A stretch of DNA of 64,000 nt from Yersinia canariae (GCF_009831415.1 NZ_CP043727.1:1-64000); one strand, 5' to 3'. Counted from the first letter of the stretch, positions 1-12,429 are shown. The notes: generated from the sequence alone by a model not told the origin. Numbers and translations are program-made.

Positions 1-260
1 GATCTTTTTATTTAAAGATCTCTTTATTAGATCTCTTATTAGGATCATGATCCTCTGTGGATAAGTGATTATTCACATTAAAGATCATGAGATTAAGGAG
101 GATCGTTTGCTGTGAATGATCGGTGATCCTATTGCGTATAAGCTGGGATCTAAATGGCAAGTTATGCACAGGCACTTTCAGTCACCAAGGTTGTTATGTG
201 GATATGTACCGCTTTTACCCTGCTTTTAAGCCTACTTATCCACATTCGTTCGCGTGATCT
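1..260. other. oriC: Chromosomal replication origin oriC
   Basis: This is the site where DnaA opens the duplex to start chromosome replication. Three AT-rich 13-mers lie at 1-13, 17-29 and 30-42, each beginning GATCT. DnaA boxes are visible at 56-64 (minus, TTATCCACA, position of R1), 69-77 (TTATTCACA), 162-170 (TTATGCACA, position of R2), 197-205 (minus, ATATCCACA) and 236-244 (TTATCCACA, position of R4). GATC Dam/SeqA sites number about eleven, including 1, 17, 30, 43, 49, 83, 101, 118, 125, 147 and 256. The core around 112-150 closely resembles E. coli oriC. The neighbour mioC on the right is as in E. coli. The left edge is cut by the window, so mnmG is not seen. Confidence 0.96.
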
Positions 261-269
261 TTAAGCAAA

Positions 270-710
270 TTAGAGCAAATTAATCCAATTTTTAACCCAA
301 ACCTCGGCCGGATCTTCAGGAATTTCATGTTGGATGACGTCTATTTCTAAAATATCACCCAGACGTTTGGCTCCTAGCGCTATCAATTCTTGATCCAGTT
401 TCCTGACTGCACCGCAGAAAGTGTCATATTCTGAACTGCCCAAACCGACGGCACCAAAACGAATCTGAGAGAGATCCGGTTTCTGTTCTTCGATTTGTTC
501 TAATAAAGGTTGAAGATTGTCTGGTAGATCACCGGCACCATGGGTGGAAGTGATGACTAACCACATACCATCTAAAGTCAGCTCGTCTAATTCCGGGCCA
601 TGCAGCGTTTCTGTGGAGAAACCTGCTTCTTCTAATTTCTCAGCTAAATGTTCAGCAACATATTCAGCACTGCCAAGCGTACTGCCACTGATCAAGGTAA
701 TGTCAGCCAT
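270..710 (-). CDS. mioC: MioC flavodoxin
   Basis: A 146-residue short-chain flavodoxin that binds FMN; E. coli MioC supports biotin synthase activity in vitro. The N-terminal phosphate-binding loop for FMN (ISGSTLGSAEYVA, about residues 7-19) and the later STHGAGDLPDN and GLGSSEYDTFC segments are the isoalloxazine-contact loops typical of the family. Length matches E. coli MioC (147). It is transcribed toward oriC, so its transcript enters the origin. A DnaA box sits upstream at 771-779, consistent with the known repression of mioC by DnaA. Identity is firm; the physiological role is less settled. Confidence 0.96.
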   Translation of the reverse strand: MADITLISGSTLGSAEYVAEHLAEKLEEAGFSTETLHGPELDELTLDGMWLVITSTHGAGDLPDNLQPLLEQIEEQKPDLSQIRFGAVGLGSSEYDTFCGAVRKLDQELIALGAKRLGDILEIDVIQHEIPEDPAEVWVKNWINLL

Positions 711-770
711 AAAGAACCCAACCGAAGTAATGAACCGGTATTGTACGCTGTGAATCAGCTGGGATCTACC

Positions 771-779
771 TGTGGATAA
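771..779 (-). promoter_or_regulatory. DnaA box upstream of mioC
   Basis: TGTGGATAA on the plus strand is a perfect reverse complement of TTATCCACA. It lies 60 bases upstream of the mioC start, between asnC and mioC. In E. coli the mioC promoter carries a DnaA box through which DnaA represses transcription into oriC. The match is seen directly; the regulatory role is inferred from that homology. Confidence 0.85.
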
Positions 780-801
780 TGTGGGTATAGTTATTTAGGG
801 G

Positions 802-1263
802 TCAGGGCACGATGGTACGCATAATGGGGTTTTGCAGGGAAATAAGCGTCTCAGTTGACTGGATCTCATCAATAGTCTGGATCTTGTTGATAAGTACCTG
901 TTGCAGCGCATCTATCGACTTACACATGACCTTAATAAAGATACTGTAATGGCCTGTGGTGTAATAAGCCTCGACAACTTCTTCTAAACTCTCCAGTTTT
1001 TTCAGGGCCGAAGGGTAATCTTTGGCACTTTTCAAAATTATGCCGATAAAACAGCACACATCATATCCCAGCTGTTTTGGATTCACGTGGACGCAGGCGG
1101 CAGTAATAATCCCTGCCTGGCGCATTTTCTCTACTCGGACATGAATAGTTCCGGGGCTGACCCCAAAATTTTTAGCTAATTCTGCATAAGGTGTGCGCGC
1201 ATTTTCCATTAATGCGTTCAGGATGCCGCGATCGAGATTATCGATTTGATAAATTTCACCCAT
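802..1263 (-). CDS. asnC: AsnC, Lrp-family transcriptional regulator
   Basis: A 153-residue Lrp/AsnC regulator that in E. coli activates asnA when asparagine is scarce. The N-terminal winged helix-turn-helix spans about residues 5-60 (LDRGILNALMENARTPYAEL, then a GVSPGTIHVRVEKM recognition segment). The C-terminal RAM/AsnC ligand-binding beta-alpha-beta domain covers about 70-150. It is divergent from asnA across 169 bases, the standard arrangement for autoregulation plus control of the neighbour. Length equals E. coli AsnC (152). No oddities. Confidence 0.97.
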   Translation of the reverse strand: MGEIYQIDNLDRGILNALMENARTPYAELAKNFGVSPGTIHVRVEKMRQAGIITAACVHVNPKQLGYDVCCFIGIILKSAKDYPSALKKLESLEEVVEAYYTTGHYSIFIKVMCKSIDALQQVLINKIQTIDEIQSTETLISLQNPIMRTIVP

Positions 1264-1432
1264 ATTAACCCCCTTTTTTTATCGATTATTTAATTATAGC
1301 GCCATAAAAATGAATGATTAAAAGTGAAATGGCAATATTGTTTGTTGGATATTGAATTTAACCCCAATTCTGTTGCTTAATCGATGACAAGCCAGATGGC
1401 ATAATAAACAACAACGAATTGAGAAAACGGCA
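1264..1432. promoter_or_regulatory. asnC-asnA divergent control region
   Basis: This AT-rich 169-base gap between divergent asnC and asnA must hold both promoters and AsnC sites. I could not assign individual hexamers or an operator by eye. Its role is inferred from the conserved divergent arrangement. Confidence 0.5.
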
Positions 1433-2425
1433 ATGAAAAAACAATTTATCCAAAAACAACAGCAAATCAGCTTCGTAAAATCCTTCTTTTCCCGCCAGTT
1501 AGAACAGCAATTGGGGCTAATTGAAGTTCAAGCTCCTATCCTGAGCCGTGTCGGTGATGGTACCCAAGATAACCTTTCTGGGTCAGAGAAAGCCGTGCAG
1601 GTAAAAGTGAAAACTTTGCCAGATGCGACTTTTGAAGTTGTTCATTCATTAGCTAAATGGAAACGCAAAACCTTAGGGCGCTTTGATTTTGGGACTGACC
1701 AAGGGATTTATACCCACATGAAAGCATTGCGTCCTGATGAAGATCGCCTCAGTGCTATTCATTCTGTGTATGTAGATCAGTGGGATTGGGAACGCGTAAT
1801 GGGTGATGGCGAGCGCAACCTGGCTTACCTGAAATCCACTGTTAGCAAGATCTACACAGCAATTAAAGAAACTGAAGCGGCAATCAGCACTGAGTTTGGT
1901 GTGAAACCTTTCCTGCCAGAGCAGATTCATTTTATCCACAGTGAAAGTTTGCGCGCTAAATTCCCTGATTTGGATGCTAAGGGCCGTGAACGCGCGATTG
2001 CCAAAGAGTTGGGCGCGGTATTCTTGATTGGGATTGGTGGCAAACTGGCAGATGGCAAGTCTCATGATGTCCGCGCACCAGATTATGATGACTGGACCAC
2101 TGCTAGTGCTGAAGGTTTTGCCGGGTTGAACGGCGACATTATTGTTTGGAACCCGGTTCTGGAAGATGCTTTTGAAATCTCATCTATGGGGATTCGTGTG
2201 GATGCACAAGCACTGAAACACCAGTTAGCGCTGACATCTGATGAAGACCGTTTGAAACTGGAATGGCACCAATCGCTGCTAAAAGGTGAAATGCCGCAGA
2301 CCATTGGTGGTGGCATCGGACAGTCCCGTTTAGTGATGTTATTGCTGCAACAACAACATATTGGCCAGGTCCAATGTGGGGTGTGGGGGCCAGAAATCAG
2401 CGAGAAGGTTGAAGGCCTGCTGTAA
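1433..2425 (+). CDS. asnA: Aspartate-ammonia ligase AsnA
   Basis: This is the ammonia-dependent asparagine synthetase: L-aspartate + NH3 + ATP to asparagine, AMP and PPi. It is a 330-residue class II aminoacyl-tRNA-synthetase-like fold, the same length as E. coli AsnA. Recognisable blocks include the early [12 protein letters not shown] segment, the [13 protein letters not shown] block with catalytic-core residues, and the C-terminal [14 protein letters not shown] motif 3-like ATP-binding segment. The ATG at 1433 gives the canonical [10 protein letters not shown] start. Expected regulation is activation by the divergent AsnC. A clear intrinsic terminator follows at 2455-2489. Confidence 0.98.
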   Translation: MKKQFIQKQQQISFVKSFFSRQLEQQLGLIEVQAPILSRVGDGTQDNLSGSEKAVQVKVKTLPDATFEVVHSLAKWKRKTLGRFDFGTDQGIYTHMKALRPDEDRLSAIHSVYVDQWDWERVMGDGERNLAYLKSTVSKIYTAIKETEAAISTEFGVKPFLPEQIHFIHSESLRAKFPDLDAKGRERAIAKELGAVFLIGIGGKLADGKSHDVRAPDYDDWTTASAEGFAGLNGDIIVWNPVLEDAFEISSMGIRVDAQALKHQLALTSDEDRLKLEWHQSLLKGEMPQTIGGGIGQSRLVMLLLQQQHIGQVQCGVWGPEISEKVEGLL

Positions 2426-2454
2426 GTCCCGCCAGACTATTTCTGTATTATTTC

Positions 2455-2489
2455 AACCCGCATGGCTTATACCGCTATTGCGGGTTTTT
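2455..2489 (+). terminator. Intrinsic terminator of asnA
   Basis: An 8-bp stem (AACCCGCA at 2455-2462 with TGCGGGTT at 2479-2486) is followed by a run of T. It lies 30 bases after the asnA stop on the same strand. Confidence 0.85.
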
Positions 2490-2574
2490 AACATCATAAA
2501 CGTAAGCGGGTTCTTTCATCTATGCTGTAGGTGGCATAATACTGAGGTATTCCACCAATAAGGTTGTTGACGTT

Positions 2575-3246
2575 ATGGCTCGATTTCACCCTCTTAAACA
2601 TTACTCTCATGCTCGTCCAAGGCTGCTATTATCCGTTGGCGCAGGAATAATCACTTACTTTCTGTTGCCATCACATTTGACTGTATTACTGCGTCTGATG
2701 GTGAGTTGGAATATATTCGCATGGCTCTATTTGTTCTTTTTATGGCTGCAATTATTGCGAACTGATCCGAAAAAAATCAGATTAATAGCTCGAGTGCAGG
2801 ATGAAAGTGCTTCGATGGTATTGAGTATTGTCAGCATGGCGTGTCTGGCGAGTATTCTGGTTATTCTGTTTGAGTTAAGCACGGCGAATCAGTTATCTGG
2901 CTCGGTCAAAGCATTCCATTTAATCCTCACCGGAATGACGTTATTAGTATCGTGGTTATTATTGCCAACCGCGTTTACCATGCATTATGCCCATTTATTT
3001 TATTTGTCCCGTGATAAGTCGGACGCTATTCTCCCGTTAATTTTCCCTAAAGAGGTCACTGAACCTTCTTATTGGGATTTCCTCTATTTTTCATTCACTA
3101 TTGGTGTGGCTTCGCAAACTGCGGATGTTTCGACCGGCACATCAGATATTCGCCGCGTGGTGCTATTGCAGTCGGTTTTATCCTTTGTTTTCAATATGAC
3201 AATATTGGGTTTGTCTATTAACGTGGGGGCGGGGTTACTGAACTAA
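2575..3246 (+). CDS. DUF1345 family inner-membrane protein
   Basis: A 223-residue integral membrane protein. Hydrophobic segments fall at about residues 15-35, 37-60, 82-105, 115-135 and 195-220, suggesting five or so helices with short loops. The PSYWDFLYFSFTIGVASQTADVST segment (about 160-183, described here by position) with its conserved Trp-Asp, Gln-Thr-Ala-Asp-Val and the following IRR is the hallmark of the DUF1345 family. Function is unknown. It stands alone between asnA and convergent viaA, whose end is 9 bases away. The ribosome-binding site before ATG 2575 is weak, so the exact start is not certain. Confidence 0.8.
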   Translation: MARFHPLKHYSHARPRLLLSVGAGIITYFLLPSHLTVLLRLMVSWNIFAWLYLFFLWLQLLRTDPKKIRLIARVQDESASMVLSIVSMACLASILVILFELSTANQLSGSVKAFHLILTGMTLLVSWLLLPTAFTMHYAHLFYLSRDKSDAILPLIFPKEVTEPSYWDFLYFSFTIGVASQTADVSTGTSDIRRVVLLQSVLSFVFNMTILGLSINVGAGLLN

Positions 3247-3255
3247 AGCTATTTA

Positions 3256-4722
3256 TTATCGTTTCCAACGGCGTATTAAGCGGCTTTTTAACCCGGTATC
3301 AAAGCGCCATATGTGATCGAAAATCCGCATGATGCCGGGTTTGCCATAGGCTGACATCGCCACGGCATGGAACCGGTGTTGATGGGCTTGCTGCTGGATT
3401 TTAATCTTTCTGATCAATTCCTCCGGTAGGCGCTGGGCAATAAAATCGGAAATAATCACGGCATCCGCGTCATACCAATCTCTCTCTTCCATTTTATTCA
3501 GGGTATTGGCTAAACAAGCTGCCAAATCAGTTCCCCCCCGGAAATGTTGGCTAAGAAAACGTATTGCTTGCTCAATACCACTGGCTGACGATAGCTCGTA
3601 GTGAATGATTTCGGTAGCAAAGAGCATGATGTAACAGCGGCGATTATCCGCCAGCGCAATACGTAGCAGGGCCAGACAGAAAGCTTTGGCACATTGTTCA
3701 TTGAAGCCCCCCATCGAACCGGAGGTATCGACACAGACAATAAAGGGGCCGCGAGGTTGTTCGTCATGACTTTTAAGGCTGACTGGGCGCTGCAAGGTTT
3801 TTTCCTGCCAGTTATCACCCTGCAAGCGGTAAGTGAGCAAACGCCGCTCCAGTAAACGGCGATAAAACTCAAACTCCAATTCACTCATCCCCAACATAAC
3901 TAACTCAGTCGGCAGTAATCGCAAAATATCATTGCTCTGATGAATGCCACTGACCTCCTCTGGCACAGTATCAGGTTGACGAACCATGACGGTGTAAGGT
4001 TCGTAGCGGGCCTCGGGAGTGGGTTGTGCTTTGGCGCTGCGGCTCCGGCCTAGTTGCTCCGCTAATTGCTGTAATTCCGGCTGTTGTTGCAGGAAATCGC
4101 CATATTGCAGTAATAATTGATAATCACCGCGCTGCAAATGGCTCTGACTCATATCCCAAAGCCGCCCTGCTGCACCCTCATTCGTGGCCATAATAGGCTC
4201 TAAAGCACCGCTGAGTGCCAATCTCTGTTGTAACTCGGCCAAAAGCTGTTCGCGTTCTTGTTCAAGTAGCTGATGATGGATAGTAATGGTTTGTAAGGTC
4301 AGGCTGACGCGCCAGCGCTGTAAAAATAAGGTTTGAAAACTATCACCGGCTTGGGGATTATTTTCTAAATCAGCAGTTTGTAGCAATGTTTTTGCTTGGG
4401 TAGCAAAGGGCGAATGCCATTGTTGTAACTGCGCCACAATATCGGGGATATGGGCATAAAACTGAGGGCTAACCTCCAACAAACTCTGTTGATATAAGGC
4501 AAATTCATTTGCCAACCCTGCGGGGACTTTCGCCTCACGAATACGCTGTTGCAAGTTTTGCTTCCAGCCGGGGATATCTTTCATTAATGCCCGTTTAATG
4601 CGCGGGAATTTTTCAAAGAATATTGCTAACTGCGGTGAGACCAGTAATCCGACCACCATCTCTTCAATAAGCTCGCTTTCACTTATTGATAGTAGCAAAT
4701 CCAGAGTTGCCAGGCTGAGCAT
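3256..4722 (-). CDS. viaA: ViaA, VWA-domain partner of RavA
   Basis: A 488-residue protein, E. coli ViaA being 483. The N-terminal two thirds is helical and Gln/Leu-rich. The C-terminal von Willebrand A domain (from about residue 325) carries an intact MIDAS start DTSGS at 332-336 in [11 protein letters not shown], and the downstream GGTDL and ISDF elements that complete the metal site. ViaA binds and stimulates the RavA AAA+ ATPase; the pair has been linked to fumarate reductase, respiratory complex I and aminoglycoside sensitivity in E. coli. It follows ravA with a 3-base gap, so the two are surely cotranscribed and probably translationally coupled. Confidence 0.95.
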   Translation of the reverse strand: MLSLATLDLLLSISESELIEEMVVGLLVSPQLAIFFEKFPRIKRALMKDIPGWKQNLQQRIREAKVPAGLANEFALYQQSLLEVSPQFYAHIPDIVAQLQQWHSPFATQAKTLLQTADLENNPQAGDSFQTLFLQRWRVSLTLQTITIHHQLLEQEREQLLAELQQRLALSGALEPIMATNEGAAGRLWDMSQSHLQRGDYQLLLQYGDFLQQQPELQQLAEQLGRSRSAKAQPTPEARYEPYTVMVRQPDTVPEEVSGIHQSNDILRLLPTELVMLGMSELEFEFYRRLLERRLLTYRLQGDNWQEKTLQRPVSLKSHDEQPRGPFIVCVDTSGSMGGFNEQCAKAFCLALLRIALADNRRCYIMLFATEIIHYELSSASGIEQAIRFLSQHFRGGTDLAACLANTLNKMEERDWYDADAVIISDFIAQRLPEELIRKIKIQQQAHQHRFHAVAMSAYGKPGIMRIFDHIWRFDTGLKSRLIRRWKR

Positions 4723-4725
4723 CGA

Positions 4726-6544
<1,819 letters not shown>

Positions 6545-8416
6545 ATGAGCACAGAACATAAAAAACAATCTTTATCGGCGGTAACCCTGGCAGCAATTGG
6601 GGTGGTTTACGGTGATATTGGTACCAGCCCGCTCTATACCCTGAGAGAGTGTTTTTCTGGTCATTATGGTTTTGATGTCCGCCCTGATGTGGTATTCGGT
6701 TTTTTATCACTGATTTTTTGGATGTTAATTCTGATTGTCTCGGTTAAATATCTGACCTATGTCATGCGCGCGGATAACGCCGGTGAAGGGGGGATTTTAA
6801 CGTTAATGTCTTTGGCTGGGCGTAATACCTCTTCCAGAGCCACTTCTATTTTGGTTATCCTCGGACTAATTGGCGGCAGTTTCTTTTATGGCGAGGTGGT
6901 CATCACTCCGGCAATATCGGTTATGTCGGCCATCGAAGGGCTGGAAATTGCCGCTCCTGCTCTTGATCCTTATATTGTCCCCTGCTCTATTGCCGTGTTA
7001 ACTCTGCTGTTTATTATTCAAAAACACGGCACTGGCAGTGTTGGTAAATTGTTTGCCCCAGTAATGTTGGTTTGGTTCCTGACCTTGGCGCTGCTAGGTT
7101 TGCGCAGTATTATCGCCAACCCAGAAGTGCTGGCTGCACTGAATCCTAAGTGGGCAATAAGCTTCTTCACGGAATATAAGTCTGTTTCGTTCTTTGCTCT
7201 TGGCGCGGTGGTTTTAGCGATTACCGGGGTAGAAGCCTTATATGCGGATATGGGGCACTTTGGTAAATTTCCTATTCGGTTGGCGTGGTTCACGGTGGTT
7301 TTACCGTCATTGGTGCTGAATTATTTTGGCCAGGGCGCATTATTACTGAAAAACCCAGAAGCTATCAAAAACCCTTTCTTCCTGCTTGCCCCTGATTGGG
7401 CATTGATTCCGTTATTAATACTGGCAACACTAGCAACAGTTATTGCCTCGCAAGCGGTCATTTCTGGCGTATTTTCGCTGACTCGCCAGGCGGTTCGTTT
7501 GGGTTATTTGCCGCCGATGCGCATTATTCATACTTCAGAAATGGAGTCGGGCCAGATATATATTCCGGTGATTAACTGGACACTATATCTGGCGGTGGTA
7601 TTAGTGATTGTCGGCTTCGAGCGCTCCAGTAATCTGGCCGCAGCTTATGGTATTGCCGTGACGGGTACTATGGTCATTACCAGTATTCTGTTCTGCACTG
7701 TGGCACTGAAAAATTGGCACTGGAATCGCTTTTTTGTCTATTTCTTGCTGGTGGCATTACTGATTGTTGATGTGCCGATGTTCTCCGCTAACGCACTGAA
7801 ACTGTTCTCCGGCGGTTGGTTGCCATTGTCATTGGGCTTGGTGATGTTCATCATCATGACCACGTGGAAAAGTGAGCGTTTCAGTTTGCTACGCCGTATG
7901 CATGAACACGGTAATTCACTGGAAGCTATGATTGCCTCACTGGAAAAATCACCACCAGTACGCGTTCCTGGCACCGCGGTGTATATGTCTCGGGCGATGA
8001 ATGTGATTCCGTTTGCATTACTGCATAACCTTAAACATAACAAAGTATTACATGAGCGGGTTGTGCTGCTGACACTGCGAACTGAAGATGCGCCGTATGT
8101 TCATAATGTCAATCGAGTGACTATTGAGCAGCTCTCACCGACTTTCTGGCGGGTCGTCGCCAGTTATGGTTGGCATGAAACGCCGAATGTGGAAGAAATT
8201 TTCCATCGCTGCGGTTTGGAGGGGTTGCCCTGCCAGATGATGGAGACCTCGTTCTTTATGTCCCACGAGTCACTTATTCTGACCAAACGGCCGTGGTATC
8301 TGTTCTTGCGCGGCAAGCTGTTTATTGCCCTCAGCCGTAATGCGCTGCGCGCCGCCGATCAGTTTGAGATCCCACCTAACCGGGTTATTGAACTGGGGAC
8401 ACAGGTAGAGATTTAA
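6545..8416 (+). CDS. kup: Kup low-affinity potassium transporter
   Basis: A 623-residue KUP/HAK/KT potassium-proton symporter, the E. coli protein being 622. The opening [11 protein letters not shown] motif (about residues 22-32) is the family signature in the first helix. About twelve transmembrane helices fill the first 440 residues, including the [17 protein letters not shown] segment. A cytoplasmic C-terminal domain of about 180 residues follows. In E. coli it is the constitutive uptake system that matters at low pH or high osmolarity. It is monocistronic, with a perfect terminator hairpin 5 bases after the stop. Confidence 0.98.
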   Translation: MSTEHKKQSLSAVTLAAIGVVYGDIGTSPLYTLRECFSGHYGFDVRPDVVFGFLSLIFWMLILIVSVKYLTYVMRADNAGEGGILTLMSLAGRNTSSRATSILVILGLIGGSFFYGEVVITPAISVMSAIEGLEIAAPALDPYIVPCSIAVLTLLFIIQKHGTGSVGKLFAPVMLVWFLTLALLGLRSIIANPEVLAALNPKWAISFFTEYKSVSFFALGAVVLAITGVEALYADMGHFGKFPIRLAWFTVVLPSLVLNYFGQGALLLKNPEAIKNPFFLLAPDWALIPLLILATLATVIASQAVISGVFSLTRQAVRLGYLPPMRIIHTSEMESGQIYIPVINWTLYLAVVLVIVGFERSSNLAAAYGIAVTGTMVITSILFCTVALKNWHWNRFFVYFLLVALLIVDVPMFSANALKLFSGGWLPLSLGLVMFIIMTTWKSERFSLLRRMHEHGNSLEAMIASLEKSPPVRVPGTAVYMSRAMNVIPFALLHNLKHNKVLHERVVLLTLRTEDAPYVHNVNRVTIEQLSPTFWRVVASYGWHETPNVEEIFHRCGLEGLPCQMMETSFFMSHESLILTKRPWYLFLRGKLFIALSRNALRAADQFEIPPNRVIELGTQVEI

Positions 8417-8420
8417 TCTG

Positions 8421-8449
8421 AAAAGGCCGTTAAACATAGCGGCCTTTTC
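8421..8449 (+). terminator. Intrinsic terminator of kup
   Basis: A perfect 9-bp stem (AAAAGGCCG at 8421-8429 with CGGCCTTTT at 8440-8448) is rich in A before and T after. It sits directly behind the kup stop codon. Confidence 0.9.
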
Positions 8450-8482
8450 TACATCTATGATTCCCACTTTTCATTTGTTCAG

Positions 8483-8494
8483 CGAAACGTTTCG
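8483..8494. promoter_or_regulatory. Upstream RbsR operator
   Basis: CGAAACGTTTCG is a perfect 12-bp palindrome with the central CG typical of LacI/PurR-family operators. Its centre is 78 bases upstream of the centre of the second operator. The RbsR assignment follows from the match to the E. coli rbs operator core and from linkage to rbsR. Confidence 0.8.
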
Positions 8495-8557
8495 ATGGCG
8501 ATCACAATTTCACCAAATTGGGTTTGCCTTCTGCGGCTATTTTTCTAAACTCAGTAT

Positions 8558-8575
8558 CAGCGAAACGTTTCGCTG
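8558..8575. promoter_or_regulatory. Promoter-proximal RbsR operator
   Basis: CAGCGAAACGTTTCGCTG is a perfect 18-bp palindrome ending 12 bases before the rbsD start. Its core is identical to that of the upstream site at 8483-8494. Its position just before the start codon suits repression of the whole rbs operon by RbsR in the absence of ribose. Confidence 0.92.
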
Positions 8576-8587
8576 TTGGAGTAGAAA

Positions 8588-9007
8588 ATGAAAAAAGGCG
8601 CATTACTGAATTCTGATATTTCCGCTGTTATCTCCCGCTTGGGCCATACCGATCAGATTGTGATAGGTGATGCGGGGCTGCCAATACCGGCAACCACCAC
8701 ACGTATCGATTTGGCATTGACTCGAGGCGTCCCTGGGTTCCTCCAGGTTTTTGAGGTAGTCGTGCAAGAAATGCAGGTTGAGAGTGCTTACCTTGCGCAG
8801 GAAATTATTAAAAATAACCCGCAACTCCATGAAACGTTACTCGCCCAAATTACACAACTTGAGCAACACCAGGGAAACCAAATTGCTTTGCACTATATCA
8901 GCCATGAGGCTTTTAAAGAGCAAACCAAACAAAGCCGGGCAGTGATTCGTAGCGGGGAATGTTCCCCCTTTGCTAACATCATTCTCTGCTCCGGCGTAAC
9001 TTTCTGA
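8588..9007 (+). CDS. rbsD: D-ribose pyranase RbsD
   Basis: A 139-residue mutarotase that interconverts beta-pyranose and beta-furanose ribose, giving RbsK its substrate form. The N-terminal [22 protein letters not shown] stretch (described by position 1-22) contains the catalytic His of the GHTD motif, and GDAGLPIP follows. The length is the same as E. coli RbsD. ATG 8588 is preceded by TTGGAGTAGAAA, a good ribosome-binding site. It is the first gene of rbsDACBK, controlled by the two RbsR palindromes upstream; rbsA follows after 7 bases. Confidence 0.97.
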   Translation: MKKGALLNSDISAVISRLGHTDQIVIGDAGLPIPATTTRIDLALTRGVPGFLQVFEVVVQEMQVESAYLAQEIIKNNPQLHETLLAQITQLEQHQGNQIALHYISHEAFKEQTKQSRAVIRSGECSPFANIILCSGVTF

Positions 9008-9014
9008 GGCATTT

Positions 9015-10547
9015 ATGCAACCTTTGCTGCAACTGAAGGGGATTGATAAAGCCTTTCCCGGCGTCAAAGCACTCTCCGGTGCTGCGCTGAGTGTTTACCC
9101 AGGCAGGGTGATGGCGCTGGTAGGGGAAAATGGGGCCGGAAAATCGACCATGATGAAAGTGCTGACCGGTATCTACAATAAAGATGCCGGCAGTCAGCAT
9201 TTCTTGGGTAAAGAAGTGGTGTTTAATGGCCCGAAAGACTCGCAGGAAGCGGGGATCGGCATTATTCATCAGGAACTTAACCTGATCCCACAATTAACCA
9301 TCGCAGAAAATATCTTTTTAGGCCGTGAGTTTGTTAATCGTTTTGGTGGCATCGATTGGAAAAAGATGTATGCCGAAGCCGATTTATTGCTGGCGCGTCT
9401 GAATATCAGTTACAGCAGCCATCGGCTGGTGGGCGAGCTTTCCATTGGTGATCAGCAAATGGTGGAAATCGCCAAAGTGCTGAGCTTTGAATCCAAAGTC
9501 ATCATCATGGATGAGCCAACCGATGCACTGACTGATACCGAAACGGCTTCTTTATTTAATGTTATTAGAGAGTTAAAAGCAGAAGGCCGTGGCATTGTTT
9601 ATATCTCCCACCGCTTAAAAGAAATCTTTGAGATTTGCGACGACGTCACAGTATTCCGTGATGGGCAGTTTATCGCAGAAAAACCGGTGAATACGCTGAC
9701 TGAAAACTCACTGATTGAGATGATGGTTGGCCGCAAATTGGAAGAGCAATATCCGCGTCTGAATTTACCGCGTGGTGAAAAACGTCTACAGGTCAAACAG
9801 TTATGCGGGCCAGGGGTGGAAAATGTCAGTTTCACACTCTACAGCGGTGAGATTTTGGGCGTCGCGGGTTTAATGGGTGCTGGCCGCACTGAGCTGATGA
9901 AAATCATCTATGGTGCGCTGCCGCGTAAATCGGGCTTTGTAATGTTAGATGGCCGCGAAGTGGTCACTCATTCACCGCAGGACGGTTTGGCAAACGGCAT
10001 TGTTTATATTTCCGAAGACCGTAAACGCGATGGTTTAGTGCTGGGAATGTCAGTGAAAGAGAATATGTCTTTGACGGCATTACGTTATTTCAGCCGTGCG
10101 GGCGGTTCACTCAAGCACGCAGATGAACAACTGGCGGTCGCAGATTTCATACGTTTATTTAATATCAAAACGCCTTCCATGGAACAGCCAATTGGTTTGT
10201 TATCGGGTGGTAATCAGCAGAAAGTGGCTATCGCCCGTGGCTTAATGACTCGGCCGAAAGTTTTGATTCTTGATGAACCGACTCGCGGTGTGGACGTCGG
10301 GGCCAAAAAAGAAATCTACCAGTTAATTAATCAATTCAAACAAGAAGGGCTGAGCATCATTCTGGTTTCCTCGGAAATGCCGGAAGTGCTGGGCATGAGT
10401 GACCGCATTCTTGTGATGCATGAAGGCCAGCTAAGCGGCGAGTTCACTATTGAACAGGCGACCCAGGAAGTATTGATGGCTGCGGCCGTCGGTAAACGTG
10501 ATTTATTGACAAGTAAAAGCGAGTCGAGCAGGAGTAATCAGATATGA
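9015..10547 (+). CDS. rbsA: Ribose ABC transporter ATP-binding protein RbsA
   Basis: A 510-residue double ATP-binding cassette protein that powers ribose import. The first cassette has Walker [10 protein letters not shown] (about 37-45), signature LSIGDQQ and Walker [10 protein letters not shown]. The second cassette has a degenerate P-loop (GLMGAGRTE), signature LSGGNQQK and Walker [11 protein letters not shown], the usual asymmetry of sugar-importer ATPases. E. coli RbsA is 501 residues; the extra length is a short C-terminal tail. Its stop overlaps the rbsC start by 4 bases (ATGA), implying coupled translation. Confidence 0.98.
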   Translation: MQPLLQLKGIDKAFPGVKALSGAALSVYPGRVMALVGENGAGKSTMMKVLTGIYNKDAGSQHFLGKEVVFNGPKDSQEAGIGIIHQELNLIPQLTIAENIFLGREFVNRFGGIDWKKMYAEADLLLARLNISYSSHRLVGELSIGDQQMVEIAKVLSFESKVIIMDEPTDALTDTETASLFNVIRELKAEGRGIVYISHRLKEIFEICDDVTVFRDGQFIAEKPVNTLTENSLIEMMVGRKLEEQYPRLNLPRGEKRLQVKQLCGPGVENVSFTLYSGEILGVAGLMGAGRTELMKIIYGALPRKSGFVMLDGREVVTHSPQDGLANGIVYISEDRKRDGLVLGMSVKENMSLTALRYFSRAGGSLKHADEQLAVADFIRLFNIKTPSMEQPIGLLSGGNQQKVAIARGLMTRPKVLILDEPTRGVDVGAKKEIYQLINQFKQEGLSIILVSSEMPEVLGMSDRILVMHEGQLSGEFTIEQATQEVLMAAAVGKRDLLTSKSESSRSNQI

Positions 10548-11512
10548 GTTCCCAGACTATCCAGACAAAGCGCTGGTTCAGTAAAGAATGGTTATTAGAA
10601 CAAAAATCACTGATTGCGCTGTTGGTGCTGATTGCTGTGGTTTCGTCACTAAGCCCGAACTTTTTTACCCTTAATAACATGTTTAACATTCTCCAGCAGA
10701 CTTCCGTCAACGCCATTATGGCCGTCGGGATGACACTGGTTATCCTGACCTCCGGTATTGACCTGTCAGTGGGGTCATTATTGGCGCTGACTGGCGCGGT
10801 TGCGGCCTCGATTGTCGGGCTGGAAGTCAATGCGCTGGTGGCTGTCGGTGCCGCGTTAGCATTGGGGGCGTTTATTGGCGGCATCACCGGGGTGATTGTT
10901 GCTAAAGGCAAAGTGCAGGCATTTATTGCCACTTTGGTCATGATGCTGTTACTGCGCGGTGTCACCATGGTTTATACCAATGGTAGCCCGATAAATACCG
11001 GTTTTACTGATGTGGCAGATACTTTTGGCTGGTTCGGTATTGGGCGTCCATTTGGTGTGCCAACTCCTATCTGGTTGATGGCTATTGTCTTTATTGCGGC
11101 ATGGTACATGCTGCACCACACGCGCTTAGGCCGTTATATCTATGCGCTGGGGGGGAATGAGTCTGCAACACGCCTCTCTGGTATTAGTGTTGATAAAGTT
11201 AAAATCATTGTTTATTCACTCTGTGGGTTGTTAGCGGCATTGGCAGGGATTATTGAAGTTGCCCGCTTATCATCAGCACAACCTACAGCCGGTACCGGTT
11301 ATGAGCTGGATGCAATAGCAGCTGTTGTCTTGGGTGGTACCAGTCTTGCTGGGGGCAAAGGGCGTATTGTTGGCACTCTAATCGGCGCATTAATCCTCGG
11401 CTTTTTAAATAACGGTTTGAATTTATTGGGTGTCTCCTCTTACTACCAAATGATCGTCAAAGCAGTGGTTATCCTGCTTGCGGTATTGGTAGACAACAAA
11501 AGCAGCAAATAA
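10544..11512 (+). CDS. rbsC: Ribose ABC transporter permease RbsC
   Basis: A 322-residue inner-membrane permease, E. coli RbsC being 321. There are about ten hydrophobic segments. The signature [21 protein letters not shown] (about 66-86, described by position) and the ATP-ase-contact region with [20 protein letters not shown] are typical of the BPD_transp_2 family. It forms a homodimer with two RbsA. It overlaps rbsA by 4 bases and is followed after 26 bases by rbsB. Confidence 0.98.
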   Translation: MSSQTIQTKRWFSKEWLLEQKSLIALLVLIAVVSSLSPNFFTLNNMFNILQQTSVNAIMAVGMTLVILTSGIDLSVGSLLALTGAVAASIVGLEVNALVAVGAALALGAFIGGITGVIVAKGKVQAFIATLVMMLLLRGVTMVYTNGSPINTGFTDVADTFGWFGIGRPFGVPTPIWLMAIVFIAAWYMLHHTRLGRYIYALGGNESATRLSGISVDKVKIIVYSLCGLLAALAGIIEVARLSSAQPTAGTGYELDAIAAVVLGGTSLAGGKGRIVGTLIGALILGFLNNGLNLLGVSSYYQMIVKAVVILLAVLVDNKSSK

Positions 11513-11538
11513 CCTCTCTCCCTACAGGAATTGCGACC

Positions 11539-12429
11539 ATGAAAATGAAGAAACTGGCTACATTGATCTCTGTTGTTGCATTGAGCGCTACCGTAAGTGC
11601 TAACGCGCTGGCAAAAGACACGATCGCGCTGGTAGTTTCCACGCTGAATAACCCGTTCTTTGTTTCAATGAAAGACGGCGCACAAAAAGAAGCGGATAAG
11701 CTTGGCTACAACCTGGTGATATTGGACTCCCAAAACAACCCGGCTAAAGAATTGGCTAACGTGCAGGATTTAACTGTGCGCGGCACCAAATTGTTGCTGA
11801 TTAACCCAACTGACTCAGATGCCGTCGGCAACGCGGTTAAAATGGCCAATCAGGCCAATATTCCAGTGATTACCCTCGACCGCTTGGCTAACGCCGGCAC
11901 TGTTGTGAGCCACGTGGCCTCTGATAACCGTTTCGGCGGCAAAATGGCCGGTGATTACATTGCGAAGAAAGTCGGTACTGATGCCAAAGTGATTCAGTTG
12001 GAAGGGATTGCGGGGGCATCTGCTGCTCGTGAGCGCGGCGAGGGCTTCAAGCAATCAATGGAAAAAAACAAATTCCAGTTGCTGGCTAGCCAACCGGCTG
12101 ATTTTGACCGCACTAAAGGTTTGAATGTCATGCAGAACTTGCTGACGGCTCACCCAGATGTTCAGGCGGTCTTTGCTCAGAATGACGAAATGGCGCTGGG
12201 CGCACTGCGTGCTTTGCAGACTGCGGGCAAAACTGATGTGTTAGTGGTTGGTTTTGATGGCACTGACGATGGTATCAAAGCGGTCGAAAGCGGCAAAATG
12301 GGCGCAACCATCGCTCAACGTCCTGACCAGATTGGTGTTATTGGGGTGCAAACTGCGGATAAAGTATTGAAAGGCGAAAAAGTACAAGCCGTTATCCCAG
12401 TTGACTTGAAGTTAGTGACTAAGCAATAA
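11539..12429 (+). CDS. rbsB: Periplasmic ribose-binding protein RbsB
   Basis: A 296-residue periplasmic binding protein that delivers ribose to RbsAC and, in E. coli, to the chemoreceptor Trg. The signal peptide is [19 protein letters not shown] to ANALA, cleaved about after residue 25 to leave [10 protein letters not shown]. Ribose contacts are visible in the [27 protein letters not shown] and [10 protein letters not shown] segments of the periplasmic-binding-protein fold. Length equals E. coli RbsB. A perfect 10-bp hairpin follows at 12470-12500 before rbsK. Confidence 0.98.
   Translation: MKMKKLATLISVVALSATVSANALAKDTIALVVSTLNNPFFVSMKDGAQKEADKLGYNLVILDSQNNPAKELANVQDLTVRGTKLLLINPTDSDAVGNAVKMANQANIPVITLDRLANAGTVVSHVASDNRFGGKMAGDYIAKKVGTDAKVIQLEGIAGASAARERGEGFKQSMEKNKFQLLASQPADFDRTKGLNVMQNLLTAHPDVQAVFAQNDEMALGALRALQTAGKTDVLVVGFDGTDDGIKAVESGKMGATIAQRPDQIGVIGVQTADKVLKGEKVQAVIPVDLKLVTKQ

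Noticed and set aside
8490-8520. Possible CRP site GATCACAATTT between the RbsR operators
   Set aside because: Only one half-site resembles the TGTGA-N6-TCACA consensus; not enough to call, though CRP control of rbs would be expected.
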